Shown: positions 45,234 to 55,393, counted from the first letter of the stretch. The stretch is 64,000 nucleotides of DNA from JBBQZO01 sp038207625 (GCA_038207625.1 JBBQZO010000031.1:1-64000); one strand, 5' to 3'. The notes: a model not told the origin generated them from the sequence alone. Translations and numbers: made by a program.

Positions 45234-45387
45234 TTTCAATTCCTTTGTGGCGTTCATGGAAAAAAATTGTTCTTGGTATTTCTGAGCAATTAACGACGCC
45301 CGGCAATGGTGGTTGACACTATTCAAAAATAAATGATGGATTCGCCACGTGCTATCCGGCAACCGCCACGCCGAGCCTGCGGCAAAC

Positions 45388-46596
45388 CTAGACGGCGGCA
45401 TATGCACGTCCCGGTTCGCTGCGCGAGCCCAGGTAGTAAAACCACAGACTCGATACGGCAAGGCCGATCAACACTGAAAACATCACGACGGGCCGATAGT
45501 TGACCAGCAGCGCCCCGCACACGATCGGGCTGAGCGAAGCGCCAAATGCCGCCAGGCTCTGCGCGCCGTAATAACTGCCGCGCTTGCCCGCCGGCGCGAT
45601 GCGGTCGATAAACAGGTAGTCGGCTGGCACGCTGATCACTTCGCCAACGGTAAAGGCCAGCGTGGCCAGCACCCAGTCGAGCACGCTGCCGGCATGCATG
45701 AAGCCCCATAAACCCAGTACATACGCCGTCACGCCGACCACCATCCAGCGAAACAGATGTGATCCGCCGATCCTGCGCCCGATCGGATACTGCAACAGGA
45801 TGACCGCGAGCGCATTACTTAACAACAGCGCGGGCATGAGCTGCGCGGCGGCCGTCGGGCCCTTCGTCTGAATCAAAAACAAGGACAGGTAGCCGGTGAC
45901 AAAGCGGCCAAACACAAACGAGGTCATCATGCCGCCCACGGTCAACAGCACCAGTTGCCGATCACGCCGCAGTTCATGAAGCGTGTTCATGAAACTGTTT
46001 TTTGCGTCCCCGTCACGCAGCGCCAAGGGCGCATCGGGCGCCGCTTGCTTGACCACATGATGGCTCAGCACCGGCGTCGTGGCCAGCGTAAACGCCGCCG
46101 AAATCCATAGCGGTGCCGCGTGTCCCAAGCCGAAAGCCCATGCCCCCAGCAACGGACCGACGGAAAACGCCACATTGTTGAGCGTGTAGGTCAGCGAAAA
46201 CGCCTTGGCGCGCTGGACGGGCGGCAACCAGTCGGCCAGCAAGGCCTTGAACGTAATCCTTTGCAACGATACGACCGTCTCGATGCAGGTGAGCGCAACA
46301 AACGCCAGTGCCACCTGCCTGGTCATCGTCACGCCGATGCAGGCCAGCGCCAGCAGGCAACACGCCGCGATCAGCATGACGCGCTTGTCGACACGGTCGG
46401 CCAGGTAACCGGCGTACAAGCCAAACAGGGTGGCCAGAAACACGCTGCCGCCCAGCAGCCAACCCAATGTCTGGGCTGACACCCCGTAGTGCTCCGTCAG
46501 ATAAATCGCCAGGTACGGCAGTCCGACCGAGCGCCCCATACCAAAGATGGCCGTGCTCAACAGCAGACGCTTCACCGCAGGGGAATAGGAAGACAT
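45388..46596 (-). CDS. MFS exporter (MdtH/DHA1-like)
   Basis: 402 residues from ATG 46596. Twelve TM helices with MFS motif A in loop 2-3 (GYLADRVDKRVML) and the DHA1 antiporter pattern (LNNVAFSVGPLLGAW). It is probably an efflux pump for small hydrophobic compounds or sugars. It is divergent from the SgrR-like gene with only 98 bp between them. In enterobacteria SgrR neighbours the sugar efflux pump SetA, so this pair may be an analogous sugar-stress unit (inference). Confidence 0.83.
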   Translation of the reverse strand: MSSYSPAVKRLLLSTAIFGMGRSVGLPYLAIYLTEHYGVSAQTLGWLLGGSVFLATLFGLYAGYLADRVDKRVMLIAACCLLALACIGVTMTRQVALAFVALTCIETVVSLQRITFKALLADWLPPVQRAKAFSLTYTLNNVAFSVGPLLGAWAFGLGHAAPLWISAAFTLATTPVLSHHVVKQAAPDAPLALRDGDAKNSFMNTLHELRRDRQLVLLTVGGMMTSFVFGRFVTGYLSLFLIQTKGPTAAAQLMPALLLSNALAVILLQYPIGRRIGGSHLFRWMVVGVTAYVLGLWGFMHAGSVLDWVLATLAFTVGEVISVPADYLFIDRIAPAGKRGSYYGAQSLAAFGASLSPIVCGALLVNYRPVVMFSVLIGLAVSSLWFYYLGSRSEPGRAYAAV

Positions 46597-46694
46597 GGCA
46601 CAGCACCTTGTGGAAGTGGAAACAGGGTTCCAGTGTGCGCAAGAAAGGTGAAAAATATAATGGATTATAATTTCAAAAAAATTTCCTCTTTTCC

Positions 46695-48380
46695 ATGAAA
46701 CTCCTGGCGCAATACCGTCGTCTGCATACACTGGTCAACAGTCTGGGTACCCAACCAGGTCTGCCCGCGCTCGCCCTGGGTATGCACTGTAGCGAACGCA
46801 ACATGCGCAACCTGCTGGCCAAGATGCAGGCGCGCGGCTGGTTGCGCTGGTCGGCCGGGCGCGGGCGCGGCCACTATTCCCAACTGGACTGGCTGATCAC
46901 GCCGGACGCGCTGGCGCTGGACCAGATGTCGGACTTGCTGCGCCAGGGCGATCTGGAGCAGGCGTTTTCCCACCTCAACGAAGCCCAGCGCAGTGCCTTT
47001 AGTGCGCGCCTTCCCGACTACCTGGGCATCGGCGACGCCACCTGCCGCAGCTTGCGCATGCCGCTGTATCGGATGGTGGAGAGTCTTGATCCGCTGGACA
47101 TCACGTCGCGCTTGGAAGCGTACCTGGTGCGGCAAGTGTTTAGTCGGCTTACCGAATTTGACCCGGCCACACAAACCGTGATCCCGGCGCTGGCCCACCA
47201 CTGGGAAGCGCAGCACGATGCATCGGTGTGGCACTGCTGGTTGCGCCCCGGCCTGACGTTTCATGACGGCACGCCACTGCGCGCAGAGGACGTGCAGGTG
47301 AGTTTCCTGCGCTTGCGCGAGCACAGCAAAACCTATCGGCGTCTGTATCAACACATCACCGGCATCGAGGTCGGCGCCGACCTGCGCGTGAGCTTTCATC
47401 TGGACGCCCCGCACCATCTGTGGCCGCACTGTCTCACGGCGGCAAGTTCGTCGATTGTGCCAACGCGCCGCGGCGCCGACTTCAGTCGCATGCCCATCGG
47501 CAGCGGCGCCTTCAAGGTGGTGCGCAACAATGCCTTTCAGCTGACGTTTCGGGCGTTTAAACACTACTATCGCGAGCGCCCTTTACTTGATGAAATTGAT
47601 CTCTGGGCACTGGAAAATACCGCCGACAATCCCGGGCTCGACCTGCAGTTTGGCTACAACAGCGCCGCTGGCGCGGCCAACACCCGGCTCAGTGCCACAC
47701 TGGCCGGCTGCACCTACCTGGTGTGCAACCCGCGCTCGGCACCGTTTCGCAGCCAGGCACAACGCCTCGCGTTGGCCGACTGGATGGCGCCAGCTCGCTG
47801 GCTCGCGCCCGACGACCCAGCCCACCGGGCCGCCGGCGGCCTGCTCGATCGATGGAAGCACCGCAGCACCGATGGCTGTGCCGCCAGCCCCTTCCCTGCC
47901 GGCACCATGCTGCGCCTCGTCAGCTCAAAAACCCCGGAAATGACGGCGCTTGCGCAGGCGGTCTGCGCGCGCTTGCGTGCCGGCGGCGTGCAACTGACGC
48001 ATGTCGAGTTGCCCACGTCCGAGTGGAAGAAGCACGCGCATTTTGAGCATGCCGATCTGGTGCTCACGCGTGAGGCGATGTATCACGACCCGCACTTTGG
48101 CTGTTTCGACTGGTTTTCGGCGGACATCATGTTGCGCCGCTGGATGCCGCCACGCCATCTGGCCTGGCTCGATGGGGCGCTGTACTGCGCCCAAACCGAG
48201 GCCCACGCAGGGCGCCGCATGGACATCTTCGAAGACATCGCCCGCAAGCTGGTCCGGCACGCGCTGATGATCGTGCTCACCCACGAGGTGCAGGTACTGG
48301 AGGTCGCCCCCCATGTGGCCGGCGTGCACATCACGCCGTTCGGCTTCGCCGCCTTCGAGGAGTTATGGTTGCGCCGCTAA
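46695..48380 (+). CDS. SgrR-family transcriptional regulator
   Basis: 561 residues: N-terminal SgrR winged-helix DNA-binding domain about 1-115 (ALGMHCSERNMRNLLAKMQ, GWLRWSAGRGRGHY), then an ABC-type solute-binding domain of family 5 about 160-500 (LEAYLVRQVFSRLTEFDP, HCWLRPGLTFHDGTPL). SgrR senses small metabolites during sugar-phosphate stress and activates sgrS and setA in E. coli. Here it is divergent from an MFS exporter gene. The intergenic DNA is very AT-rich and contains two TATAAT copies (46656-46661 and 46666-46671). Ligand unknown. Confidence 0.9.
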   Translation: MKLLAQYRRLHTLVNSLGTQPGLPALALGMHCSERNMRNLLAKMQARGWLRWSAGRGRGHYSQLDWLITPDALALDQMSDLLRQGDLEQAFSHLNEAQRSAFSARLPDYLGIGDATCRSLRMPLYRMVESLDPLDITSRLEAYLVRQVFSRLTEFDPATQTVIPALAHHWEAQHDASVWHCWLRPGLTFHDGTPLRAEDVQVSFLRLREHSKTYRRLYQHITGIEVGADLRVSFHLDAPHHLWPHCLTAASSSIVPTRRGADFSRMPIGSGAFKVVRNNAFQLTFRAFKHYYRERPLLDEIDLWALENTADNPGLDLQFGYNSAAGAANTRLSATLAGCTYLVCNPRSAPFRSQAQRLALADWMAPARWLAPDDPAHRAAGGLLDRWKHRSTDGCAASPFPAGTMLRLVSSKTPEMTALAQAVCARLRAGGVQLTHVELPTSEWKKHAHFEHADLVLTREAMYHDPHFGCFDWFSADIMLRRWMPPRHLAWLDGALYCAQTEAHAGRRMDIFEDIARKLVRHALMIVLTHEVQVLEVAPHVAGVHITPFGFAAFEELWLRR

Positions 48381-48818
48381 TCGCTGCGGCGCGGTCAGGC
48401 TGATGGGCTCGCCGGCGCATCGATATTGCGACAGAAAGCTGGCGTTCGCCTCTCACGGTTGCGATCGTCGCGCACGCGTCGATGCGAACCGCAGTTGGCT
48501 GGCAAATGTGGCCGATTGCTGCGCCGTCGACAGAAATCTCATTGACATGTTCGATCCGGACGGTGTATTCAATGTTTATTACAGGAAGCATTCTGGCAGC
48601 GGGGGAACATAGAATGGGAAACGAATCGCGCCGCCACAGATGAGCCGCCGGCATGGGCTGACATATTCTTTGCATTGAAACTAACAATATTGAACCAGCA
48701 ACGCGCTGCACGCTCGGGCGTGCAATCGCGCGGCAATGACGATCCGGTAACGCGCACGCCACGATAGCGCCGTATCGGTCGTACGGACTGCGCCGTCAGA
48801 TGGAGTAAAGGATACAAC
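48381..48818. other. Intergenic region, no gene seen
   Basis: 438 bp between the SgrR-like gene and the histidine kinase gene. A modest AT-rich patch (about 48540-48690) may hold the kinase promoter. No frame has protein character. Confidence 0.45.
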
Positions 48819-51041
48819 ATGTTCCCTTGGGGCAACCTCGGCCGATTTGGTAACACGCGATCCGTCTTGACGATCTTCGTCGCATTGACGACCGTCGCGA
48901 TTATCGGCCAAACGTGGTGGGCCGTGCAGCAAGACCACGCGCTGACGCTTGCCTCGGAACAGGCACACGGTCTGGTGGCGGTGCGCCTGCTGGAGGAGCA
49001 TGCCAGCCAACAACTTCAAGGAGCGGCGCAGCGGCTCGATGTCGTCGCTATCGGGGTTGCATCGATCATCCAGCATGCGCCGCTAAACGAAAGCCAGATT
49101 CGCACGATTATCGAAGACAGTCTGAAAAACAACCGCGCGGCCGGTGCGCTGCAGTACGTCAACCTCGATGGGCAGCGCTGGGCAAGCATGATCGACTTTC
49201 CCGCCTACGTTTTCCCGGCCGAGCAACGCGCATTCATCCCCTTGCTACTCGGTCACCCCGACAACAAGGGCGTGGTCGTTGGCCATCCGTTCGGGCGTCT
49301 CATAGACGGTGAACTGGTGTTGCCGCTGGCGCGCAATCTCTACGACTATAGCGGCCGGCACGTCGGCCTGATCAGCACCGAGGTCAGTCTGGCCTACTTC
49401 AATTCGGTCTACCAGCGTGTGGCCACCTCCAACGAGGCGGTTGTCCAGCTGTTTGAGAATTCCGGCTTCGTGATCGTGCGTTCACCGTTTGATCCGAGCG
49501 TGGTCAACCGCGACATATCGGCCTCGCCCATTCTGAAGCAATTGCGCGCCGGTCCGGACGAAGGAACCTTCAACGAGCGCGCCATGCTCGAAGATGGACG
49601 TCTGCGCCTGTTCGCCTATCGCAAGGTGAAAGGCTTCCCCGTTTCCATCGTCTTCGGACGCGACTTCGACAGCATCCTTGGCAACTGGAGCGTGCGTACG
49701 CGCGACCGCATTTCCTTTTCCGGCATCTTCATCGCCCTGCACCTGCTGTTGACGTTCTACCTGCTGCAACACATGGGCAAGCTGCAGATGTCCGAAAACC
49801 GCCTGCGTGAGAGTGAATCGAAATTCGGCAGCCTGTTTCAGTTCGCACCGATACCGCTGGCCTTGATCCGACTCGACAATGACCAGTTAATTGAAGCCAA
49901 CGATGCCATCCTCACGCAGTTTGGTCACGCGCGCGCGGACTTCATCGGTAGAACGGCGCTCGAACTGGGGCTGTGGTACAGGCCCGAGGATCGCGGCCCG
50001 TATCTCGACATGCTCAATCGCGAGCACGCTGTCGATCGTTACGAAGCACGCTTGCGCCACAAGAATGGTGACGTCCTGATCTGCCTGCTATCGACCAGAA
50101 TGATCGATTCGAATGGTGCGCGGGTAGCCATCTTTTCTCCGAATGACGTGACACGTCAACGTCAAAGCGAACACGAAATTCTGCTGCTCAATGCGCAGCT
50201 CGAGCAGCGCATACGCGAACGCACGGCCAATCTGGAGGAGGCGCTGACGACGGTCAAAAGTATGCAGACCGAACTGGTACGTTCGGAAAAAATGGCGGCC
50301 TTGGGCACCCTGGTGGCCGGTGTCGCCCATGAATTGAATACGCCAATTGGCAATAGCGTCACGGTCGCCAGCACGCTCGCCGATTACGCCGAGGCGATGC
50401 GGCGGGAATTGCACAGCGCGCATCCGCGCCGCTCCGTACTGGAAAAAACCTCGGATGCGTTGATAACGGGCACCGTCATCCTGATGCGCAATCTGCTGCG
50501 TGCCGCCGCGCTCGTGACCAGTTTCAAGCAGGTCGCGGTCGATCAGTCTAGCGACCAACGGCGACATTTCGACCTGCAAGAGGTGGTGGAAGAAATCGTC
50601 ATGACGCTCGAACCGATGTTCAAGAACAAGCACACACTGGCATTGACACTGGCGCCCGGCGTGCAGATGGACAGCTATCCGGGCGCACTGACCCAGGTGC
50701 TCACCAATTTCGTCAGCAATGCCATCAACCACGGCTTGGAGGGGCGAACTGGCGGGCACATGTGCATCGCGACGCGCGCCATCGGAACCGATCAGGTCGA
50801 AGTGCGCTTCAGCGACGACGGCTGTGGCATTTCCCCCGAAAATCTGGGGCGCGTCTTCGATCCCTTCTTCACGACCAAACTGGGCCAGGGCGGTTCTGGC
50901 TTGGGGATGAATATCGTCTACAACCTCGTCACGAGCGTGCTCGGCGGTTCGATTTCGCTGACCAGCACCCCAGGAAACGGCACCGTCGCCACCGTCGTGT
51001 TGCCCTTGCGCGCACCCGAGCGCGCGCTGGTGCCCGCCTGA
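48819..51041 (+). CDS. Orphan membrane histidine kinase with Cache-like and PAS domains
   Basis: 740 residues: TM about 15-35; periplasmic Cache-like sensor about 45-295; TM about 300-320; PAS domain about 335-450 (FGSLFQFAPIPLALIRLDND); coiled coil; HisKA with H504 (AGVAHELNTPIGN); HATPase domain with NAINHGLEG, DDGCGI and GQGGSGLGMNIVYNL. It should autophosphorylate in response to an extracellular ligand. No response regulator gene is adjacent, so it is an orphan. A single-Cache exported protein is encoded convergently downstream, but a link is speculative. Confidence 0.9.
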   Translation: MFPWGNLGRFGNTRSVLTIFVALTTVAIIGQTWWAVQQDHALTLASEQAHGLVAVRLLEEHASQQLQGAAQRLDVVAIGVASIIQHAPLNESQIRTIIEDSLKNNRAAGALQYVNLDGQRWASMIDFPAYVFPAEQRAFIPLLLGHPDNKGVVVGHPFGRLIDGELVLPLARNLYDYSGRHVGLISTEVSLAYFNSVYQRVATSNEAVVQLFENSGFVIVRSPFDPSVVNRDISASPILKQLRAGPDEGTFNERAMLEDGRLRLFAYRKVKGFPVSIVFGRDFDSILGNWSVRTRDRISFSGIFIALHLLLTFYLLQHMGKLQMSENRLRESESKFGSLFQFAPIPLALIRLDNDQLIEANDAILTQFGHARADFIGRTALELGLWYRPEDRGPYLDMLNREHAVDRYEARLRHKNGDVLICLLSTRMIDSNGARVAIFSPNDVTRQRQSEHEILLLNAQLEQRIRERTANLEEALTTVKSMQTELVRSEKMAALGTLVAGVAHELNTPIGNSVTVASTLADYAEAMRRELHSAHPRRSVLEKTSDALITGTVILMRNLLRAAALVTSFKQVAVDQSSDQRRHFDLQEVVEEIVMTLEPMFKNKHTLALTLAPGVQMDSYPGALTQVLTNFVSNAINHGLEGRTGGHMCIATRAIGTDQVEVRFSDDGCGISPENLGRVFDPFFTTKLGQGGSGLGMNIVYNLVTSVLGGSISLTSTPGNGTVATVVLPLRAPERALVPA

Positions 51042-51395
51042 CGGTGCCGGTTGCCCGGCGGCAGATATGCCGGCAGGTCCAATCGACGCAAGCGCGTCGC
51101 CCCCAAGGTGCTACTGCGCAAAGCCACGCTGGCGTCGGTAGCGCGGTATCGCACCGAGATGTACCAGCCTGCGTGAACGGGGCATTGAGGAGCTGAGGAG
51201 CGGCCACTTTTTTTGCGAGGCCTCGATGCGGGCGTGGCCGAGCGTCAAATAAAATCACTGATACCGCGATACATCGCCATTGCTCACTGCGTGACCGTGT
51301 CGCATCGCTGCTAAGTCGTCAGTACAATCGCGACGCAGCGTCCTTGCGGCGCGCTGGGCAAAGGCGCTTCGTCGCCGACGAGCGTTTCCGCTGAT
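51042..51395. other. Convergent intergenic region, no gene seen
   Basis: 354 bp between two convergent genes. It contains a stretch CAAATAAAATCACTGAT near 51247 that faintly resembles the ROK operator core, but lacks the symmetry. No terminator is obvious. Confidence 0.4.
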
Positions 51396-51863
51396 CTATT
51401 TATAGATTCCGCAACCAATCCAGATATCGCCGACCCGCTCAATGTAGGAACGCTTCGCCTCGACCGCCTTGGTCACGGAATTGGGCCAGTGATAGCTGAT
51501 CCACCCCTTGCCTTCTGGTGAATTGGCCACCTTTGTCGCTTCGCGTATCACCGGGAAGCCGTCATTGTCCTTCATGTCGATCAGATGCATGCCGATCATT
51601 TTTTGATTCTGTCCGTGCGCCAGCACGATGCCGTCGCCATTTGTGCTGTAGACGAAGAAATACAATTCCCCCTTGACGAACTGACCATGCGGATCATTGA
51701 AGGCGGCAAGCGCTTTCTCTTGACCTTGCTCCTGGACGAAGGCGACGCCTTTCTTCACCAGTGCAACGGCTTCGTCGGCCGTTGCCTTCTCCGCCGCGAA
51801 TCCCGTTGCGCTGATCAATGCAGCGACGATACCAACCAACACCTTGTTTAACAGTTTGTTCAT
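51396..51863 (-). CDS. Exported single-Cache-domain protein
   Basis: 155 residues from ATG 51863 with GGAGA upstream. Signal peptide to about residue 23 (TGFA-AEK), then a single Cache domain (DEAVALVKKGVAFVQEQG, YFFVYSTNGDGIVLAH, GMHLIDMKDNDGFPVI, GWISYHWPNS). Cache domains bind small ligands outside the cell and usually occur in receptors. Here the domain is free and periplasmic, as in many Burkholderiales, and may work as a binding protein for chemoreceptors or kinases. The AT-rich promoter region lies upstream to 51960. Confidence 0.88.
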   Translation of the reverse strand: MNKLLNKVLVGIVAALISATGFAAEKATADEAVALVKKGVAFVQEQGQEKALAAFNDPHGQFVKGELYFFVYSTNGDGIVLAHGQNQKMIGMHLIDMKDNDGFPVIREATKVANSPEGKGWISYHWPNSVTKAVEAKRSYIERVGDIWIGCGIYK

Positions 51864-51960
51864 CTTTCTCTCCGGTTGATTGGTATATTCAGATTTCGAG
51901 TATTGATGAAACGAACGGTCTTTACAGTAAGTAATCAAAATTTACCAAATGTAACTTCGT

Positions 51961-52190
51961 TTACTCGACAGATTGCGTGCTAGTGCGTAGAGACAATGGC
52001 AGCGATGTAATCACCGACGCCAAACGCATGCATATGGTGCACAAGGACCAGTTCGCGATCGATGACAGCGATGCGTTGCCGCGCGCCGACAAATTTTGCA
52101 TGATGGCGCGACAGGTCCGTCCAGATTGCGCAGCAAAGTTCATTGCCTGGAAGCTGCCGTCGTCGGACCAACAAGCCGACGGAAGCTGAT
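51961..52190 (+). pseudogene. Degraded C-terminal remnant of an IS6-family transposase
   Basis: The translated segment KRMHMVHKDQFAIDDSDAL followed by ADKFCMMARQVRP matches the C terminus of IS6-type transposases (consensus LMHMIRKGQFAIDGADAM...ADQFY). Upstream parts of the gene, including the whole DDE core, are missing. The DNA after it matches that after the second IS6 remnant at 60647-60700, so both derive from related elements. Confidence 0.7.
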
Positions 52191-52325
52191 CGTTCACCCC
52201 GGTGCGATAAATTCCGCGATAATGGGTTTGCCGACCGAAACGCGCGAGGCAATCGTGCACACATCGCCGACCGCGCCACCTCGCCGCGCGCGGCAATGCC
52301 GTGCCAAACACAGAGGAATACGATC

Positions 52326-52682
52326 TTGAAAATTCTCAGGGGACGGATCATGCTTGCGATCCTCACGACGCTGTTCCTAACGGCATGCGACAAGGTCGTG
52401 AACTTCAACCCGCCGTCCAACATCACATTTACCATCAAAGGCGATCGCGCTAGCGAACTCTATCCCGTCAGCGTGAAGTCCGAGGGCGAAGATGTCCGCA
52501 TCGAGCTTAAGAAGCCAGCGCCCGAACTGAAGATAAGCTCACTCGATGCCAGCGGACGCAGAATGGCGTTCAATTTTGAGGTGACCGGCAGCGCCGTTAT
52601 CCTGCCCGGCAAATTCGATCACATCGAGCTGCGCGGCGACGGCGGCGCGACCGTCGATATCTTCGCGAACCCAACACATTGA
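52326..52682 (+). CDS. Small lipoprotein of unknown function
   Basis: 118 residues from TTG 52326, which has AGAGGA seven bases upstream and gives a proper lipoprotein signal MKILRGRIMLAILTTLFLTAC; ATG 52350 with its own AGGGGA is an alternative but would leave a signal with no positive charge. After the lipid-modified Cys the protein is a small, probably beta-rich domain (NITFTIKGDRASELYPVSV, FNFEVTGSAVILPG). No family recognised. It lies just after an IS6 remnant, and its neighbours on both sides are poorly characterised. Confidence 0.65.
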   Translation: MKILRGRIMLAILTTLFLTACDKVVNFNPPSNITFTIKGDRASELYPVSVKSEGEDVRIELKKPAPELKISSLDASGRRMAFNFEVTGSAVILPGKFDHIELRGDGGATVDIFANPTH

Positions 52683-52795
52683 TCCCACGTGCACTGCGCG
52701 TCATTGGCGAGCACGCTGTTCAATACGACACCTGTGCGGCACGCGCGCCGCACTGACGCCGATCGGCCGCGCCAGCGCTACAGGCGCGGCCCGAC

Positions 52796-53254
52796 TCAGG
52801 CGAAGGTCGAGATTGTCGCGACGATACCTTGGTCGGTAGCGTCGGAGATGGCGGTTGCGGCAAATCCCGCGTCGGTTTTGAGGATGGTGGCGATGTTGGC
52901 GTTGACGTTCGTGAGTGTCGGCTGCAAACCGCCCTGAACGCTGTACAGGGGCGTGGCGCCGGGCGTTGCCGTGAGACCGTTGACGATCGCTTGATCGGCC
53001 GATGGCGGCGTGCCGCTTGCAGCCGGATCGGTTTGCGCTTGCACGAAGGCATTGAGTAAGCCCGCAGCGTCGTAGGTGCCGCCGGCCGCCCCGCTGGCAC
53101 CGAGCGTGGCAATCACTGCCGCGTCCCCCGACAGCGTGACAGCGGTTTGCCACAGTCGCACCCGCGTACCCGTGTCACTGGCGGCAGTGCCGGCACCGGC
53201 AGAAGGTTGCGTGTTGTAGGGGCTGGTCGGCAGCGCGCCGCTGATAGTCGTCAT
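52796..53254 (-). CDS. Hypothetical Ala/Thr/Gly-rich protein
   Basis: 152 residues from ATG 53254, fixed by GGAGA six bases upstream. It has no signal peptide or TM segment. The sequence is rich in Ala, Thr and Gly with a repeating small-residue pattern (GDAAVIATLGASGAAGGTYD, NVNANIATILKTDAG), suggesting a beta or coiled structure. No catalytic motif and no family recognised. Compositional bias leaves some doubt, but codon-position GC bias and a good ribosome site favour a real gene. Confidence 0.5.
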   Translation of the reverse strand: MTTISGALPTSPYNTQPSAGAGTAASDTGTRVRLWQTAVTLSGDAAVIATLGASGAAGGTYDAAGLLNAFVQAQTDPAASGTPPSADQAIVNGLTATPGATPLYSVQGGLQPTLTNVNANIATILKTDAGFAATAISDATDQGIVATISTFA

Positions 53255-53559
53255 GATCACTCTCCAGTGACGCCGGCAACAGCAGCGCGGCGCGGAACGT
53301 GGCCTGGATGTTGCGAAGCAGCAATAGCGGCGCAATCCGTGCCAACGTCTCTATTATCGCACTGTTGCCGATTCGGCGGCGCGCGCGGTCGGGCCTGTCG
53401 TTGACGACTCCGCAGTCTCGTTCCTGAACGATTACGGCGCGCGCGCAATGACTCGACTAAACCGTCCCGGCATACCCGTATTGGCAAGATAGTCTGAACG
53501 CGGCGCACGACCAGCGGCGGCGTGTTGCGCCGTCGATGAGTCCAGCAATGTCATGGCGT
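53255..53559. other. Intergenic region, no gene seen
   Basis: 305 bp between the hypothetical gene and the MFS gene, both on the minus strand. No hairpin with a T tract and no promoter motif could be made out. Confidence 0.4.
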
Positions 53560-54885
53560 TCAGGCCGCGACAGCCTGCGCGTCATGCGTTGGCGCTACAG
53601 TGTGTGTATCACCATGTTGCCGGTGCATGCGCGCGCGCAGCGGTTTCAAGACGGCCAGCGCCAGAACGGCGGCGAGCGCGTTCATTGCCGCTGCCACATA
53701 GAACACGGTATGCCAACTGCCGGTCGCGCTCGTGATCATGCTGCTAAACGGTACCAGCAAGGCCGCCGTTCCCTTGGCCGTGTACAGCAAACCGGCGTTG
53801 GTGGTGGCGTACTTGCTGCCGAAGGTGTCGCCGCAGGTCGATGGAAACAAGCTGTAGATTTCGCCCCAGCCAAAAAATACCAGACCGGTCAGGATGACGA
53901 ACCAGAACGGATCCTGGCCGAACTTGCTGAGCAGGATGATGCCAACCGCTTCAAGGCCGAACGCGATGAACATGGTGTTTTCGCGCCCGATATGGTCGGA
54001 CACCCAGCCAAAGAACGGTCGGGTCAGGCCATTGACGATGCGATCGAGCGACAAGGCGAAGGTCAGCGCGGGCAAGCCCAGGCCCAGTATCGAGACGGGC
54101 ATATCGGCGATCTTGAAATCTTTGGCGATCGGCGCCAGCTGCGCCGTGGCGACCAGGCCACCGACGGCCATCAGCACAAACATCAAATACATGACCCAGA
54201 ACACGGGCGTCTTGATCATCTGCACCCATGTAAAGTGACGTTTCGATTGGATCAGCTTGCCGACGACGTGCAGCGAGCCAGCTTTGGGCGCCATCAGGAA
54301 GAACGACAACAGGAACACCATCGAGCCCTGGGCGATGCCGAAATACAGGAACGCCGATTCATAGCCGCTGCTCTTGATCACGGCCGAGATGGGGATGATG
54401 GTCAGCGCCGAGCCCATGCCGAAACCTGCGGCGGTCAAGCCAGCGGCAAGGCCGCGACGGTCAGGGAACCATTTCAGCGCGTTGCCGACACAGGTGCCAT
54501 ACACGGCACCAGCACCGATTCCGCCAATGGCGGCGCCCACATACAACATCGGCAACGAGCTGGCGACCGAATTGATCACCCAGCCCAGGCCAACGAGCAG
54601 GCCGCCGATCATGACCACCGCTTTCGGGCCGAAGCGGTCGACCAGGTAGCCTTCGACGGGCACCAGCCAGGTTTCGGTGACGACAAAAATGGTGAAGGCG
54701 ACTTGAATGGCCGCTTTGCCCCAATGGTATTTCTGATCCAGCGGCAGCACGAACAGGGTCCAGCCATATTGCAGGTTGGCGATCATCGCCATGCAGATGA
54801 TGCCCAGTATCAATTGAATCCAGCGTCGGGCTGGCGGGATAGGCTGCGCCGATGACGTATCGTGCAGGTGGGTGAGAGTCGTCAT
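53560..54885 (-). CDS. OxlT-type oxalate/formate antiporter family MFS carrier
   Basis: 441 residues from ATG 54885 with AGGAACC upstream. Twelve TM helices; the N-terminal NLQYGWTLFVLPLDQKYHWG and later FFGWGEIYSLFPSTCGDTFG with KYATTNAGLLYTAKGTAALL are diagnostic of the OFA family (TIGR04259-like oxalate/formate carriers). Family members exchange oxalate and formate or transport other monocarboxylates. No oxalate decarboxylation genes (frc, oxc) are next to it, so the substrate is open. Expression probably starts from the AT-rich DNA at about 55010. Confidence 0.88.
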   Translation of the reverse strand: MTTLTHLHDTSSAQPIPPARRWIQLILGIICMAMIANLQYGWTLFVLPLDQKYHWGKAAIQVAFTIFVVTETWLVPVEGYLVDRFGPKAVVMIGGLLVGLGWVINSVASSLPMLYVGAAIGGIGAGAVYGTCVGNALKWFPDRRGLAAGLTAAGFGMGSALTIIPISAVIKSSGYESAFLYFGIAQGSMVFLLSFFLMAPKAGSLHVVGKLIQSKRHFTWVQMIKTPVFWVMYLMFVLMAVGGLVATAQLAPIAKDFKIADMPVSILGLGLPALTFALSLDRIVNGLTRPFFGWVSDHIGRENTMFIAFGLEAVGIILLSKFGQDPFWFVILTGLVFFGWGEIYSLFPSTCGDTFGSKYATTNAGLLYTAKGTAALLVPFSSMITSATGSWHTVFYVAAAMNALAAVLALAVLKPLRARMHRQHGDTHTVAPTHDAQAVAA

Positions 54886-55364
54886 GCTTGCGGTTCCTTT
54901 GGGAGGCAAAATTCGTCGATGGCGCTGCGCTTGCGGTTCGCTGGACGGCACATACCTCACGTTTCCAGTCGGATTGCAATCACGCACAATAGACCAAAAT
55001 TCAAATTGAAACAACTATAATAATTGTCAATACACAATATTTACGACCTTGCCGGTCAAGCCGAGCGACGTTCTGCCAAGCTTGCCGGACGCGGATGTCG
55101 CGTTGTTACTCCGGCCGTGGCTATGCCTCGCTTCGCGCAACGCACGGATCCGGTGATCGGGTAAGCAGGGATCTCGCACGCCGATCGACGGCGGCACGGA
55201 AATCGTTTTTTCGAACCGGAAAAATTTTGGACTCGGAAAAAAAATCGCCAAAGCGGGTTTTCGATCATGGAATGGACGCCCTCACTTTCGCCTTCGAAAA
55301 CGGGTCCCACCTGTCGCGCGCGGCGCAGTCAGCCTGGCTCCGCCGTCCGCCATGCCCCGCTGAT
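54886..55364. other. Divergent region between OFA carrier and the DUF operon
   Basis: About 480 bp. An AT-rich part near 55000-55040 is probably the promoter of the carrier gene; a run of A/T near 55205-55250 has no gene character. The promoter of the DUF3348 operon lies at its right edge. Confidence 0.45.
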
Positions 55365-55393
55365 TTGAGTTCTCCCTTCAAAGTCGCTATAAT
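55365..55393 (+). promoter_or_regulatory. Sigma-70 promoter of the DUF3348-DUF2894 operon
   Basis: TTGAGT, a 17-base spacer, then a perfect TATAAT. It lies about 100 bases before the DUF3348 start and is the clearest promoter in the window, implying steady expression. Confidence 0.78.

Noticed and set aside
51246..51264. Fourth ROK-type operator (CAAATAAAATCACTGAT)
   Set aside because: It lacks the inverted arms and lies between the 3' ends of unrelated convergent genes.
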